Shown here: positions 22,300 to 32,957 of the stretch, piece by piece | Numbering within the stretch: position 1 is the stretch's first letter | Layout of the letters: each line of letters starts with the position of its first letter | Assembly (NCBI GenBank): GCA_016647705.1 | Contig: CM028330.1 | Span: forward strand, 49,044,897-49,108,896 | Direction of reading: 5' to 3' | Length of the DNA: 64,000 bases | Source: Eucommia ulmoides | Taxonomy: Eukaryota; Streptophyta; Magnoliopsida; Garryales; Eucommiaceae | The notes under the pieces: model-generated | The model's database searches: none | What the model saw: the letters and a program-made list of their open reading frames with translations, nothing else | Told to the model about the DNA's origin: nothing | Program-made: the position numbers and the translations under genes

Positions 22300-23270
22300 T
22301 GGAGGATAATAACACCAATATCCTTTTTAATGAGTGGCATACCTAACAAAAATACATCTCAATGCTTGAGGAGTTAACTTGGTGCGTTGATGCCTGTGTA
22401 GCTATACAAACACCACACATCCAAAGACATGAGAAGGTAAACTTGAGACAGTTGGAGCCACAATCCTATCATTTAGAGTTTGGAACAGTGTTTTGAAATT
22501 GAGGGTGTTGGAAGGTACCCGATTGATTAAATAAGTTGTTGAAGTTAAAGCTTCTCCCCAATAAGACAATGGCATATGGGCTTCAATTAGCAAAGCTCGA
22601 ACAACCTCCAACAAGTGCCGATTTTTTCGTCCGGCGACCCTTTTTTGTTGAGGTATGGTGGAGCAAGTTGTTTGATAGATCATGCCTTGTGCTTCCAAAT
22701 AATGTTGAAATTCAATAATCTAATATTCTCCACCATTGTCACTGCAAAAAACTTGAATCTTTCTATTGTATTGAGTTTCAATCATTTTATGAAACTTTTG
22801 GAATATCGAGTTTACTTCACTTTTGGACTTCATCAAGTAAATCTATGTCATCCTGGTATAATCATCAATAAATGTTACAAACCAACGTGTCCCTCCCAAA
22901 TTATTGACCTTCGATGGACCTCAAACGTCAGAATGAATAATCATAAACGGAATCGGACTTTTATTCAACTTTAATGGAAACGAAGTATGGTGGCTCTTTG
23001 CGAGTTCACAAGTATCATAGTGAAAACTAGAAACATCGACTCCTGTAAATAAATTAGAAAATAACCTTTTGAAATATCCAAAAGAAGCATGTCTAAACCG
23101 GCGATACCTTAGCCATATTTCTTCCCTTTTTTATCTTCGAAACCAACCACTACTAGAGCTTGTCGTAGGCTTTCGACACTTTTTTATTCCAAGTCCAAGT
23201 AATACAGCTTCCCCTGTCTAGTACCACGACCAATCGTTTTTCCAGTTTTGACGTCCTTAAACACACAAAA
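22300..23270 (-). pseudogene. Copia integrase remnant
   Basis: The minus-strand frame reads STIPQQKRVAGRKNRHLLEV (the end of the DDE core, where PQQNGVAERKNRHLLE is usual) and then MPLSYWGEALTSTTYLINRV. The upstream core is recognisable to about 23270. Fossil. Confidence 0.85.
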
Positions 23271-23276
23271 ATCAGG

Positions 23277-23900
23277 CTAAAAAATGACAACACAAGATAA
23301 AGCAGTGGTTATTTGAGAAACTGATAAAAAGTTATAATCTAAAGATAGAACAACTGAGACAAACTCTAAATTTAATGTTTTGGCAAGAGTCAAAGATCCT
23401 TCCGCAATACTTGGGGTCGAAATTCCATTTGCAGTAGAGATAATTTTTTTAATGGAACGATTGAGTGGTAAGACTTGTCTAGAATCATATGTCATGTGAT
23501 CTGTTGCACCAGAATTAATTATCCATGTATTATTCAAAACAGGTATTGAAATGTTTAAAACCTTATCAACATTTTCTGCAGCTACAACTGCTACAGTTGA
23601 GTGCTTTTGGTGATTTTTCTTTACGCGACTAAGATCTCACCATTCTGGATAGCCTACCAGTTCAAAACAACAATTTTCGGTATGACCAGTCTTATGGCAA
23701 TAAGTGCATATGCATGAAGACTTTTCAACAGTGGTTGATCTACCAATGTTGAGTTGTACTCGATCTCATTGACTCAAATTAGATCGATTCCGAGCCACCA
23801 TGGCACTAGGTTCAAATGCTCCAGTACATGAAGAAATTTTTCCACACATTTTTTCCTTTTTTGTTTTAAGAGCTGAAGTGTGAATCTTACGAAACTTTAG
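23277..23900 (-). pseudogene. Copia protease and gag-end remnant
   Basis: NNTWIINSGATDHMTYDSR is the Copia protease active-site block (usually WIIDSGATDHMT), followed by ISTANGISTPSIAEGSL. Upstream lies a CCHC-like zinc knuckle in decayed form near 23650-23710. Fossil. Confidence 0.8.
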
Positions 23901-23924
23901 GGTATTATGTTAAAAAATACAACT

Positions 23925-24094
23925 ATATGGACCAAAGTGAAATAATGGTCAAACTTCAAGGGTTCAAAGTGTCAAAAAGGACTTTCTTAAAATAAGCAAT
24001 CAATAAGAAAGCTTTTGAAACAGTCTGGAAAAAAAAACGACAACCAGGTTTAGGGTTCAAACCAGGTTGAATAATGCAGGCGGTAGATGCACAG
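23925..24094. repeat. Dispersed repeat also present near 33300
   Basis: GGACCAAAGTGAAATAATGG, then a ...GGGTTCAAAGTGTCAAA... phrase and an AAGCTTTT phrase about 70 bases on. The same phrases recur in the same order from 33305 on. It occupies the place of Copia gag here. Not identified. Confidence 0.5.
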
Positions 24095-24551
24095 TGTCAC
24101 GGTCTTAGCTTGTCCAGTGCTTGTTCTCGCACATGGCCACTTGTCTGTGACCCTTTTCATTTGTTTTCTAGACTAGTTTAGCTTAGATTAGCTTAGTTTA
24201 GTTTATTTCTTTCATTTCTTGTAGAAAGACACCATTATGACTCCTCGGGCATAATGATGTCTATTGTGGTCACTTGTATTTTTTTCCGTAAAGTATTATG
24301 TGGGAGGACATGCTCTTGAAGTCATTCAAGCCTTTCACACCTTGTAGCCTTTGATATTAATACAATTGTTATTGTTATTGTAATTGTATTCTTCTCTACA
24401 TTGCCAGCATGTGTTGTTGTAGGGAAACTCGTTGCTATTGAAACCGCTTCCGCTATTTAAGATCCTCTAATCTTCAGGCTTGCTACTAGGCGATCCCCTA
24501 GTTAGCGCCGTACGTTCCACTTTCTAGCCTCAAAAGGCTCGGCCCGTGACA
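24095..24551 (+). repeat. 5' LTR of the gag-only element
   Basis: 457 bp, TGTCACGG...CCGTGACA. Followed by the primer site TGGTATCAGAAC at 24554-24565 (initiator methionine tRNA type). Confidence 0.95.
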
Positions 24552-24553
24552 GT

Positions 24554-24565
24554 TGGTATCAGAAC
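24554..24565 (+). other. Primer binding site of the gag-only element
   Basis: TGGTATCAGAAC two bases after the LTR, matching initiator methionine tRNA except near its end. Confidence 0.85.
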
Positions 24566-24605
24566 AACGGACCGATCCGTTGCCTGACTACGTTGGTGAA
24601 ATACC

Positions 24606-27014
24606 ATGTCGACGAAAGATCGTCTCGACGCGCTTGAACAAAGCGTTTCCCGCATTGACGCTGCTCTAGCTCTTTTGCGAAGCCCCAATGCTAATGAGGA
24701 GGTGACATCTCAGAACCCCCAAATCGATCACCTGATCAAACGGATGGGCCTAGTTACCAAGACATCCGCTGGCCATCATGCTCAGATGGAACAGTCAGTC
24801 ATTGATCTCCGAAGCGAGTTGGACGACTTAAAGAACATTGTGTACCGAGCTCTTGCTAGAGACTCCAAGCAACCTACTTCGAGGGTTTGCCTTCCGGAAC
24901 CTCAATCCTATGGCGGTTCAAGAGACGCCAAGGAGCTTGAAAACTTCCTCTTTGATGTGGAGCAATACTTTCGGGGCACCGGAGTAACCTCCGAGGAAGA
25001 AAAGGTGACAACAGCTTCCATGTATCTTTGTGGTGATGCTAAATTATGGTGGCGAACCAAATATGCAGACATCCGGGAGGGAAGCTGCACTATCAATACT
25101 TGGGAAGACCTTAAAGGTGAACTTAAGGTACAATTCCTTCCTGAAAATGTCGAGTACACGGCTCGACGAAGACTGAGAGAGCTGAAACAGACCAGACAAG
25201 TCCGAGACTATATCAAGAAGTTTATGGCTCTCATGTTGGACATTTGTACAATTTCCCAAGAGGACAAGTTGTTTTGGTTCCTAGATGGCTTGAAAGATTT
25301 TGTACGTCAGGAAATACAAAGACAACGTCCTGCTGATTTATCTGCTGCCGTTGCTGCTGCAGAAAGAGTAACTGATTACTCTCCTGAACCTACCACTAAC
25401 CATGATAAGAGGAAAGACAAGAATGTCACCCATCATGATGGAAGTGGAGGTCAATCATCTCCGGGAAGCCCACCAAGACGTTGGAGCAACCCCAACTCAA
25501 ATTCTAATTCAAGGAGTCCTCCAAGGAGTCCGCGCCGAGGTCAACACTCAAGATCTGGCCGTTCGTTCAACAACTCAGGGGCATCACTGGGTTCGACAAA
25601 CCAGAAGCCTCACTGGGGCAGACAGGCCCATAAAAATCCAACTCCTTGCGTTTTGTGCAACAAGAATCATGATGTATCCGATTGTCCACATAAACATGCT
25701 TTGTCCGCGCTGCAAGCATCGATTCAGGAAGAAAATGAACGTCGGGGAAAATATATTGTAGAGCAGGAGGAGGAAACTTCAGACGCGTCTGATGCTTATC
25801 AAATGAGTACAATTCGTTTGTTGAATGCCATGAAACGACAGCCGGTCGCGAAGAAGAAGGTCATGAAGAAGAACCTCATGTTCGTGGACCTTCGAATTAA
25901 TGGGAGAAATTCTTGTGCTTTAGTTGACACTGGTGCTACACACAATTTTATGTTCGATAAGGAAGCTAATCGGTTGGGCTTACGTGTCAAAAAGCACTCA
26001 GGGAGATTGAAGGCCGTGAATTCTGAAGCGAGTCCCGTGATTGGAGTCGCCAACACGGTACACATGAAGATTGCTCCGTGGGATGGGTTCCTCAACTTCA
26101 CCATTGTTCCCATGGATGATTTTCAAGTGGTATTGGGGATGGAATTCTTTATGGACACTAAGGCGGTCCCAATGCCTTTTGCAGATTCGCTTTGTATGAT
26201 GGGAGATCGATCGTGTGTCATTCCTACAACGCGATATTCAATTAAAGACAGATCCGTTTCGGCTCTGCAGCTTGAGATGGAGGAATATCAAGACGACCTT
26301 CTAGTTCTTAGTGGGGGAGAAACTAACCCACAAGGGCCACCTTTGATTCCAGCAAAAGGGTTGTGTGACTATGTTCGAATTGCTTCTCCAAGCGAAATTC
26401 CAGAGGAGTTTCCCCCTCATCCGGATGGGGAAAAATCTACAGATATCAAGTTCCGATTAGGCCAATCCGCTTTCATGTTAGCCAACAGTGCGAAGACCCA
26501 TTTGCTTTCGATGGGACTATATCCAAAAAGACGGAAGTACCGACTTTGTGTGCCGAGGGTCGGAGATTCGGGGAACAAAGGTACAACAGTTGTAGTGGTG
26601 GATAAAGCTTTGAGTTCTACAACCTTATATCCAGCACTTCAATTCCAATACTCCAAGGACACCGCCACACAGGTTCTCAAGCATGATACTCAGTTGTGGA
26701 ATGCTCCGAGGGGTATTGATTCGCTCTTCAATCTACACAAGTACTTTGATGTCAACTTGGGATCTAGTGAGATTGTCGCAGACCAGCCACTGTATCCTCA
26801 TTCAATGGATAAGCTCTACAAAACCAACATATCTGGAAGACAGCAGAAGACGTTACAACCGAAGACCAAATCAAAAGCAGTATCAGAAGAAGTCTACGAG
26901 GACGTCGACAGCTCAAGTGGGGGAGAATGTCACGGTCTTAACTTGTCCAGTGCTTGTTCTCGCACATGGCCACTTGTCCATGACCCTTTTCATTCGTTTT
27001 CTAGACTAGTTTAG
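24606..27014 (+). CDS. Gag-protease polyprotein, 802 aa
   Basis: This single open frame is the best-preserved coding sequence in the window. About residues 1-85 form a helical N-terminus (DRLDALEQSVSRIDAALALL). The retrotransposon gag core spans about 95-260 (AKLWWRTKYADIREGSCTI and WEDLKGELKVQFLPENVEY). A Ser/Pro/Arg-rich linker follows, then a CxxC-x4-H-x4-C zinc knuckle (CVLCNKNHDVSDC), and then an aspartic protease with VDTGATHNFM and a VVLGMEFF flap-end motif (about 430-520). The last ~280 residues match no polymerase domain, and the tail runs into the 3' LTR. It would build particles that need enzymes from another gypsy element. The start is the first ATG 40 bases after the primer site. 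Confidence 0.9.
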   Translation: MSTKDRLDALEQSVSRIDAALALLRSPNANEEVTSQNPQIDHLIKRMGLVTKTSAGHHAQMEQSVIDLRSELDDLKNIVYRALARDSKQPTSRVCLPEPQSYGGSRDAKELENFLFDVEQYFRGTGVTSEEEKVTTASMYLCGDAKLWWRTKYADIREGSCTINTWEDLKGELKVQFLPENVEYTARRRLRELKQTRQVRDYIKKFMALMLDICTISQEDKLFWFLDGLKDFVRQEIQRQRPADLSAAVAAAERVTDYSPEPTTNHDKRKDKNVTHHDGSGGQSSPGSPPRRWSNPNSNSNSRSPPRSPRRGQHSRSGRSFNNSGASLGSTNQKPHWGRQAHKNPTPCVLCNKNHDVSDCPHKHALSALQASIQEENERRGKYIVEQEEETSDASDAYQMSTIRLLNAMKRQPVAKKKVMKKNLMFVDLRINGRNSCALVDTGATHNFMFDKEANRLGLRVKKHSGRLKAVNSEASPVIGVANTVHMKIAPWDGFLNFTIVPMDDFQVVLGMEFFMDTKAVPMPFADSLCMMGDRSCVIPTTRYSIKDRSVSALQLEMEEYQDDLLVLSGGETNPQGPPLIPAKGLCDYVRIASPSEIPEEFPPHPDGEKSTDIKFRLGQSAFMLANSAKTHLLSMGLYPKRRKYRLCVPRVGDSGNKGTTVVVVDKALSSTTLYPALQFQYSKDTATQVLKHDTQLWNAPRGIDSLFNLHKYFDVNLGSSEIVADQPLYPHSMDKLYKTNISGRQQKTLQPKTKSKAVSEEVYEDVDSSSGGECHGLNLSSACSRTWPLVHDPFHSFSRLV

Positions 27015-27380
27015 CTTAGATTAGCTTAGTTTAGTTTATTTCTTTCATTTCTTGTAGAAAGACACCATTATGACTCCTCGGGCATAATGATGTCTATTGT
27101 GGTCACTTGTATTTTTTTCCGTAAAGTATTATGTGGGAGGACATGCTCTTGAAGTCATTCAAGCCACACCTTGTAGCCTTTGATATTAATACAATTGTTG
27201 TTGTTATTGTAATTGTATTCTTCTCTACATTGCCGGCATGTGTTGTTGTAGGGAAACTCGTTGCTATTGAAACCGCTTCCGCTATTTAAGATTCTCTGAT
27301 CTTCAGGCTTGCTACTAGGCGATCCCCTAGTTAGTGCCGCAAAGTCCACTTTCTATCCTCAAAAGGCTCGGCCCGTGACA
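26928..27380 (+). repeat. 3' LTR of the gag-only element
   Basis: 453 bp, preceded by the polypurine stretch AAGTGGGGGAGAA and followed by the CACAG target duplication. Confidence 0.95.
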
Positions 27381-28019
27381 CACAGAATCGAACGGCAAAT
27401 CGTGACGCCCAGAAATTGTGAGACGGCGGAGAACAGATTTGAGTTTAATCTCACCTGCTCACGCCCAAAAATCGTGAGACGGCGGAGACCAAATCTGAGT
27501 TTGATCTTATCGGTGCAAATCGTGACGCTTAGAAATACCAATTACAGATCTAATTGGTGCCTCCCAATTTGTTGCCCTTCGATCACAAAGCACAACCATG
27601 GTGGGTCTTTTTCGGCCGCTCAAAGCTTCCGATATCACGCTACACTATTCCTTCCAAGCAAATACAAGTCTCCAATTATTATTTTTTTTTTATTTTTTTT
27701 CCTGTGTTAAGCAGAAGCTTTAATGGAGACTATTCCTTCCAAGCGTTAATTGGATCTGAGGTTTTATTTAGGGATTTTGTTTCTTTTCTTTCCCCCATTT
27801 TTTTTCCTTGTAAACCCTAACAACAAAGTGACGACGGCATAGTCATATCTATGTCGATTGGACCATCTTGATTGGTGATAGCTAGTGATCACAGTAGCGT
27901 AGATCAATGGACCTGGACAGCTTGAGTACAACAGTGGCGCAGCGGTTGTTAGATTTGGATGGCAGTGGAGGGATTTTTTTCTCTTTTTTTTTTTTAAGAG
28001 ATTTGGACGGTTTCAATTT
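27381..28019 (-). other. Leader region of the minus-strand Copia
   Basis: About 640 bases between the gag-only element and the Copia primer site. It holds two diverged copies of a phrase like AAATCGTGACGCCCAGAAAT with GTGAGACGGCGGAG, and poly-T stretches. I see no credible protein; it is probably the untranslated leader and lost gag start. Confidence 0.5.
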
Positions 28020-28032
28020 GGTTCTGATGTCA
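28020..28032 (-). other. Primer binding site of the minus-strand Copia
   Basis: The minus strand reads TGACATCAGAACC, a diverged initiator methionine tRNA complement, three bases from the LTR. Confidence 0.75.
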
Positions 28033-28035
28033 TCT

Positions 28036-28086
28036 TGAAATTGTATCTTTTTCTCATATTAATCTAATCTCTTGAATGATACAAGC

Positions 28087-28132
<46 letters not shown>

Positions 28133-28252
28133 CTTGATTTTAAAGCATCCCTAGAATCAAGCCATTACACAAATCAATTCCCTAATTACATAATGTAATT
28201 TAGGAAAGTGTAATCTCATACAATCAAGCTTACAATCAAGCCTTATTTAACA
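28036..28252 (-). repeat. 5' LTR of the minus-strand Copia
   Basis: 217 bp including an (AT)n(GA)n microsatellite at about 28087-28131. Otherwise it matches the 3' LTR at 18317-18495, with TGTTAAATAAGGCTTGATTG at its start. Confidence 0.9.
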
Positions 28253-28264
28253 CAAACGCCGGCT

Positions 28265-29330
28265 CTAAAATAGCTCAACTCGGCTACGAGACCCAATTTT
28301 GGTTCGACCCTTATCCCACGATTGTTCTATTAGGGTACGGATGACGTTATCGAATATCTGTTGACGACTAGACACAGAGGGGCCCACCTTTTTCAAAATT
28401 TGGCATATTTGCTCACGGGAATACTCAAATTTGCTCGGTGAAGTAGTGTGGGTACCGTGGCTAGGTGCTATAGATAGAGATGCATAAAGAAAATGAGGAA
28501 TAGGAACACGAACGGTATTGGTAGCGTGCATAAGACCTTGAATATCAGTGGGAGTACGGACCTGAGTTCTTGGAACAGGCATGAAAATGACTCTACCTCA
28601 TCGTCTTGTGCTCAAAGGTTGATTGTCGTCGGATTCCAATATGACGGTATGAACTGGTTGAGCAAATGTTTGAGCAGCGAACTGGGGGCAACCCTCGGAG
28701 AAAGACTCCTCCTCTTTCCAATAGCAAGGGACATAAGCTTACCCCACTTATTTTGGGACATCTTCGGTTAAAAAAGGATGTAGGTCAACTTCTTATAGGA
28801 GTGAACATCCAGAACCAAGAGTCTTTTCAGCTCGTTCGTAAGTTTTGGAATACAAGGGATCCTTTTGCAAGCCTCGTCACCTAGTCACAAAACAGGCACT
28901 CAAAATTCAACAATTAAGTGAAATTGGAAGCAAAAATGAGAAAGGCAGATGAGTATTACTTGGAAGATTAAAGTGTTTTAGGACTACAAAGGGTAGCCCC
29001 TTCTCTTCTGGGGAGAACTCCCAACTACCACTAAAAAATAAGTAGCAAATCTTTCATTTCTTCACCAAAGACTGAAGTTCGATAAGAAATTGGAGTTTAG
29101 AGGGAACTGGAAAGTAGCATATCTCTGTCTTGTGAAGAAATTTCATGGAAATGAAGCTCCTTACCATTTCAGTGGTAAGGGGGATCTTATTTTCTTGAGA
29201 AAATGCTATAGAGCTCATGATTTGGTGAAAACCATTGGGAACTAATTGAACATGAGTGATCTCTAGTTAGTAAAAGAGATCATGAAGAAATGGAGAAAAA
29301 AGAAGGCGAATGCCGTAATCGAACATCTAA
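28265..29330 (-). pseudogene. N-terminal part of the antisense frame (gypsy-transposon-domain-like)
   Basis: Minus-strand traces include THVQLVPNGFHQIMSSIAFS and ICYFPVPSKLQFLIELQS, then EFSPEEKGLPFVVLKHFNLP. The HxQLxPNxF pattern followed by a W-E-F block resembles the plant family annotated as putative gypsy type transposon domain (PF04195-like). A further 105-residue frame (28265-28582) continues toward the coiled coil. This is pattern recognition only. Broken. Confidence 0.4.
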
Positions 29331-29728
29331 ACAAAAAAACATATTTTATTGGCCCTAGGAGAATAAAGGTGCTCATCTTCATCTGGAACCCTAATGGTAA
29401 TTAAATTAAGAGTTTCATATTTCTTTCAGAGTTCGAGAAGGTTCTATTCTTTAAAGGTTGAGGCACCAAGGCTACCCCAATTTATAGGAAAATTGCTGGA
29501 AGTGAGAGCACCAGCGTGTACGGCTATTTTTAGAATGCGGTGTAGATGATTAACCGACCTCCTGAGAACTGTTCGATAGGCTAGAAGCCATGAGAAAAGA
29601 ATACACTGGTTTGGAGGACTGTTCGATGGGCTAGAAGTCATGGAAAGGTGAGAGGACTTACTGAACTTGAATCATTATACGTGATGGAGATGACCTTTCG
29701 TTTTTCTTTATCGAAAACAACACGCTGG
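29331..29728. other. 3' interior of the Tat-like element; promoter-like sequence on the minus strand
   Basis: No coding. On the minus strand CCTATAAATTGGGG near 29475-29490 could be a TATA box for the antisense frame that starts downstream of it. A short duplicated phrase (CTGTTCGATRGGCTAGAAG) occurs near 29568 and 29621. Confidence 0.4.
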
Positions 29729-29740
29729 TTTGGGGGCAAA
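29729..29740 (+). other. Polypurine tract of the plus-strand Tat-like element
   Basis: TTTGGGGGCAAA immediately before the LTR start TGATAAGGG; TGATA was duplicated when the next element inserted. Confidence 0.55.
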
Positions 29741-29745
29741 TGATA

Positions 29746-30733
29746 TGTAACGACCTGGTTTCCTAGGGCCACCACGCGGTTTTTCCTCTTGGAGTATTAA
29801 AACTAAAATCGGATCGCCAATATTTATTATACAAAAATTTAGGTAATTTTTACAATGCAACGGCAACAATTATAATTATCGAATTCAACGATTCAATTTT
29901 TACAATAGGAAACAATAGTTTACAAATACAATTATTACAAATTAAGTAGCAATTCAATTAAAAATTTTGTTGCCGTCTCGTTCTCACCGGCCTTGCAATC
30001 AAAATTGTGGGTTTGTGAGTCAATGCTAAATAGAACTCCAACTCTTCTAATACGTGCATGTAATACGATAAATAAAACACATAAACATGATTTTCACATA
30101 ATCACAATTATTTCATAAAACTTAACAGTTAAAATTCAACAACAATAACAACATAAATCTCACAATAGAAAAATTAAATACATATATTAAAAGAGTTAGA
30201 AATTCTACCTGAAATTCGAAGCCGAAACCTGAACCGGAATTTATTTCTCGCTCTAACACCACAGTAGTTTCATATATATGCATAAATAAATAAAAAGGGC
30301 TAATGATCATAATTTTTCCATTTCAAAACTACTTAATGACTCCTAATATCCTTATTTATATTATTATTATTATTATTATTATTATATAATAACATCACAT
30401 GTGTTCGTGCATGCAAACTATATATATATATATATATATAGTTTGAGTTGATTCCTTATTTGAGAAATAATCAATTTAATCCACAATTATATTTATTTAT
30501 TTACACAATGTCCCCTCTTAAATAAAGAAAATATTATTATATCCCAAAACTCTTAAAAGTATATTTTAAATAATACATTAGTCTCAAAACTTCTAAAATC
30601 AATTTAAAACAAACATTTAACTCTAAAAAATTATCAAATATTATTTATGCTATAAATTCACAAAGTAGTCTAAAAAATATTAAACTTTTATATAAAATAA
30701 TATTTTCAAAAAAAAAAAAAATAGGGTATTACA
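29746..30733 (-). repeat. 3' LTR of the minus non-autonomous element
   Basis: About 988 bp. On the minus strand: start TGTAATACCC, then an (ATT)n run and AGGTAGAATTTCTAACTCTT, ending TCGTTACA. Its phrases recur in the LTRs of the 35311-55191 element. Confidence 0.88.
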
Positions 30734-30750
30734 ATCTACCCCTTAAATAA
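30734..30750 (-). other. Polypurine tract of the minus non-autonomous element
   Basis: The minus strand reads TTATTTAAGGGGTAGAT directly before the LTR start. The plus-strand relative has TTATTTAAGGGGGCTAGAT at the same place (before 53794). Confidence 0.75.
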
Positions 30751-31204
30751 ATTTTGTCCTCAAAATTTTGTTCAAGCAATAATAATTCAGAATCGCACCG
30801 TGCTAGTCACTCTCGGTTAAATAATAATAATCGAAAGTCACCATCATACTGCTACTATGCTTCTCTGACAAAAATAGTAATAAATAATAATATATCTTTA
30901 AAATATCACGATAATCTTATTGGATTGGGTCTATCTCTATTCCAACAGGCTTACGACCTTAATAATTTTTCCATTTGGCATGACTTTTCAAGTCCACTAC
31001 TATATCCCATAACTAACATTTACCAATTCCGTCCGACAATTCAAGCCAACATGTTCTCAACCAGCGTCTTATCCAACAGATAGCCCAATTCCTTATAGAC
31101 TGTCCCGTGAGACCAAAAATAATCATTTTCAATATCCACATTAAATTTTAATAATATCGTAAGTTTTTTCATAAAATATCAACACAATCCAAACTTCAAA
31201 TAAC

Positions 31205-31460
31205 GGATATTATGAAATATATCCTAATACATGAATACATGACAACCACATAAATATGTCTCAAAATACTCAAATGCGTCTCAATCATATAAATATATCT
31301 CAAAACACGTAAATGCAACTGAACCACATAAATATGTCTTGAACACATACACATGTCACAAATGCGTTACTATGTCTTAACCATCCAAATACGTTTCAAA
31401 CACCTAAATATATGTCAAACTATATAAACCAAATACATCCCAAATCACATAATTACGTCT
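31205..31460 (-). repeat. Tandem array of ACATAAATATGTCTC-like units
   Basis: About nine degenerate units of some 25-30 bases containing CATAAATATGTCTC or AATGCGTCTC variants. The reverse complement of this array appears in the relative at 52860-53130. Confidence 0.75.
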
Positions 31461-31856
31461 TTAAAGTTACGTAACATAACAAATTCAATACTAAATTCAA
31501 TACTCACGTAGATTATATAATGCCCCAATCACATTTTTATGGCACTAATTAAACTCAAAATTCAAATTAACGTTTCCAACTAACTACGGGCTCCTACTAG
31601 TCTCATAATGACCCCACACTCCAACTCTACCTAGCGCTAATTGTGGATCAATATCTATCTGAGTTATTTTTATAGGTGTACTGTCTTCGTGGTATAAAAT
31701 ATTTTTATCAAAATCTACTTCCCAATAAAATATAGCCACACGGGCCAGTATCCGAATCCCAACAAAAATATCCTCATAAAAGAACAATTGAATTTAAATC
31801 AACCAATCAACTCACTTGTATATAATAAAATAACATACTTTCTTGTCAGTCATAGG

Positions 31857-31876
31857 ATCGTTTTACCTCACAATCG
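31857..31876 (-). other. Conserved stem-loop, non-autonomous family copy
   Basis: The minus strand reads GATTGT - 8-base loop - ACGATC, followed by CTATGACTG. It is the same stem-loop as in the Tekay-like LTRs; the C-to-T difference in the stem leaves a G-T pair. It lies downstream (minus sense) of the array at 31895-32390. Confidence 0.75.
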
Positions 31877-31894
31877 GAAGTTACCATATCTACT

Positions 31895-32269
31895 TTATAG
31901 GATTTGTCTGACAGGTAATAACATATATAATATATAATATATCTACCCTGCAAGACTTGCCTGACAGATAACAATATATATAATATATCTACCATGTAGG
32001 ACTTGCTTGACAGGTAATAACATATATAATATATATTATATCCACCCTGCAGGACTTGCCAGACAGGTAACAACATATATAATATATCCACCCTGTAGGA
32101 CTTGCCTGATAAATAATAACATATATAATATATAATATATCCATCCTGCAGGACTTGCCGACAGGTAACAACATATATAATATATCCACCATGTAGGATA
32201 TACCTGACAGGTAACAATAAAGATATAACATATATAATATATCTATCAGGCAGGACTTGCCTAACAGGT

Positions 32270-32328
<59 letters not shown>

Positions 32329-32390
32329 CCACCCTGCAGGACTTACCTGACAGGTAACAACATATATCCACATCTCACAGGACTGACCCT
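31895..32390 (-). repeat. 45-54-bp tandem array with CCTGCAGG junctions
   Basis: About nine units starting AGGACTTGCCTGACAGGTAA, each with an ATATATAATATAT spacer and a CCACCCTGC end, so unit junctions read CCCTGCAGGACTT. Unit length alternates between about 45 and 54 bases, and one unit holds a long (TA)n run (32275-32323). The relative at 52140-52350 has only two long units. Confidence 0.9.
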
Positions 32391-32559
32391 CTTGAAGAGA
32401 AGACAGCTATGGCATAGCAGAATAATAAAAATAATTTTTCCACCTTTCAAATTTTACTTGATCCATTAATCGTTATATAACTTTCTATTTCATCGACATT
32501 TTTTTCCCACAATTTAAAACAAAAACATAATTTGATAATTTATATAAAGACAGTAAACA

Positions 32560-32907
32560 CTATGAAAGGTCATGGGCCAGGCCGGGCTTAGACTAGTGTA
32601 TTACAAAAAAAATGTTGGGCTCTAGCCCGGCCCGGCCCAGTGATCGGGCCTTAATTCTATGCCCAAGTCCAGCCCTATAAGAAAATTTTAAGCCTAAAGC
32701 CCAGCCCACGGGCCCCCGGCCCTATTTTTTTTTTTTTTAAATTTAAAAAATAAATACAAAAAATTCAACACCAAACCAATAAGAAATATTAAAATTACAA
32801 TTTTTAAAGGTAAACCAATATTCCAAACAAACTAAACCAACAAGAAATATTAAAATTACAATTTTTAAATAAAACTAATATTCCAAATATTAGGGTTGTA
32901 TTGTAAC

Positions 32908-32957
<50 letters not shown>

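Larger units (their letters stand above)
24095..27380 (+). mobile_element. Young gag-protease-only gypsy element (TR-GAG-like)
   Basis: It starts TGTCACGGTCTTAG, ends GGCCCGTGACA, and has a perfect 5-bp duplication CACAG (24090-24094 and 27381-27385). LTRs 24095-24551 and 26928-27380 differ by eye at roughly 14 bases plus one 4-bp indel, about 3%. At commonly used plant rates that suggests very roughly 1-2.5 million years. One long frame encodes gag and protease; there is no reverse transcriptase, RNase H or integrase. It looks whole as a non-autonomous element. Confidence 0.93.
18317..28252 (-). mobile_element. Ty1/copia element, minus strand, broken and nested
   Basis: LTRs at 28036-28252 (5') and 18317-18495 (3') match each other and end TG...CA. 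A primer site (TGACATCAGAACC on the minus strand) adjoins the 5' LTR and a polypurine tract (CAACTTGAGGGGGAG) adjoins the 3' LTR. From high to low coordinates are traces of gag/protease, integrase, reverse transcriptase and RNase H. Two younger elements sit inside it (19087-20826 and 24095-27380). I found no matching target duplication. The LTRs differ noticeably, so the insertion is old. Broken. Confidence 0.88.

Noticed and set aside
28493-28884. Plus-strand frames of 72-92 codons
   Set aside because: They are the opposite strand of the antisense coiled-coil frame region and have no motif of their own.
31895-32390. Regular repeats with palindromic CCTGCAGG junctions considered as a CRISPR-like array
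   Set aside because: Spacers are not unique: the AT-rich parts between repeats are nearly the same. The organism is a plant and the array lies inside an LTR element.
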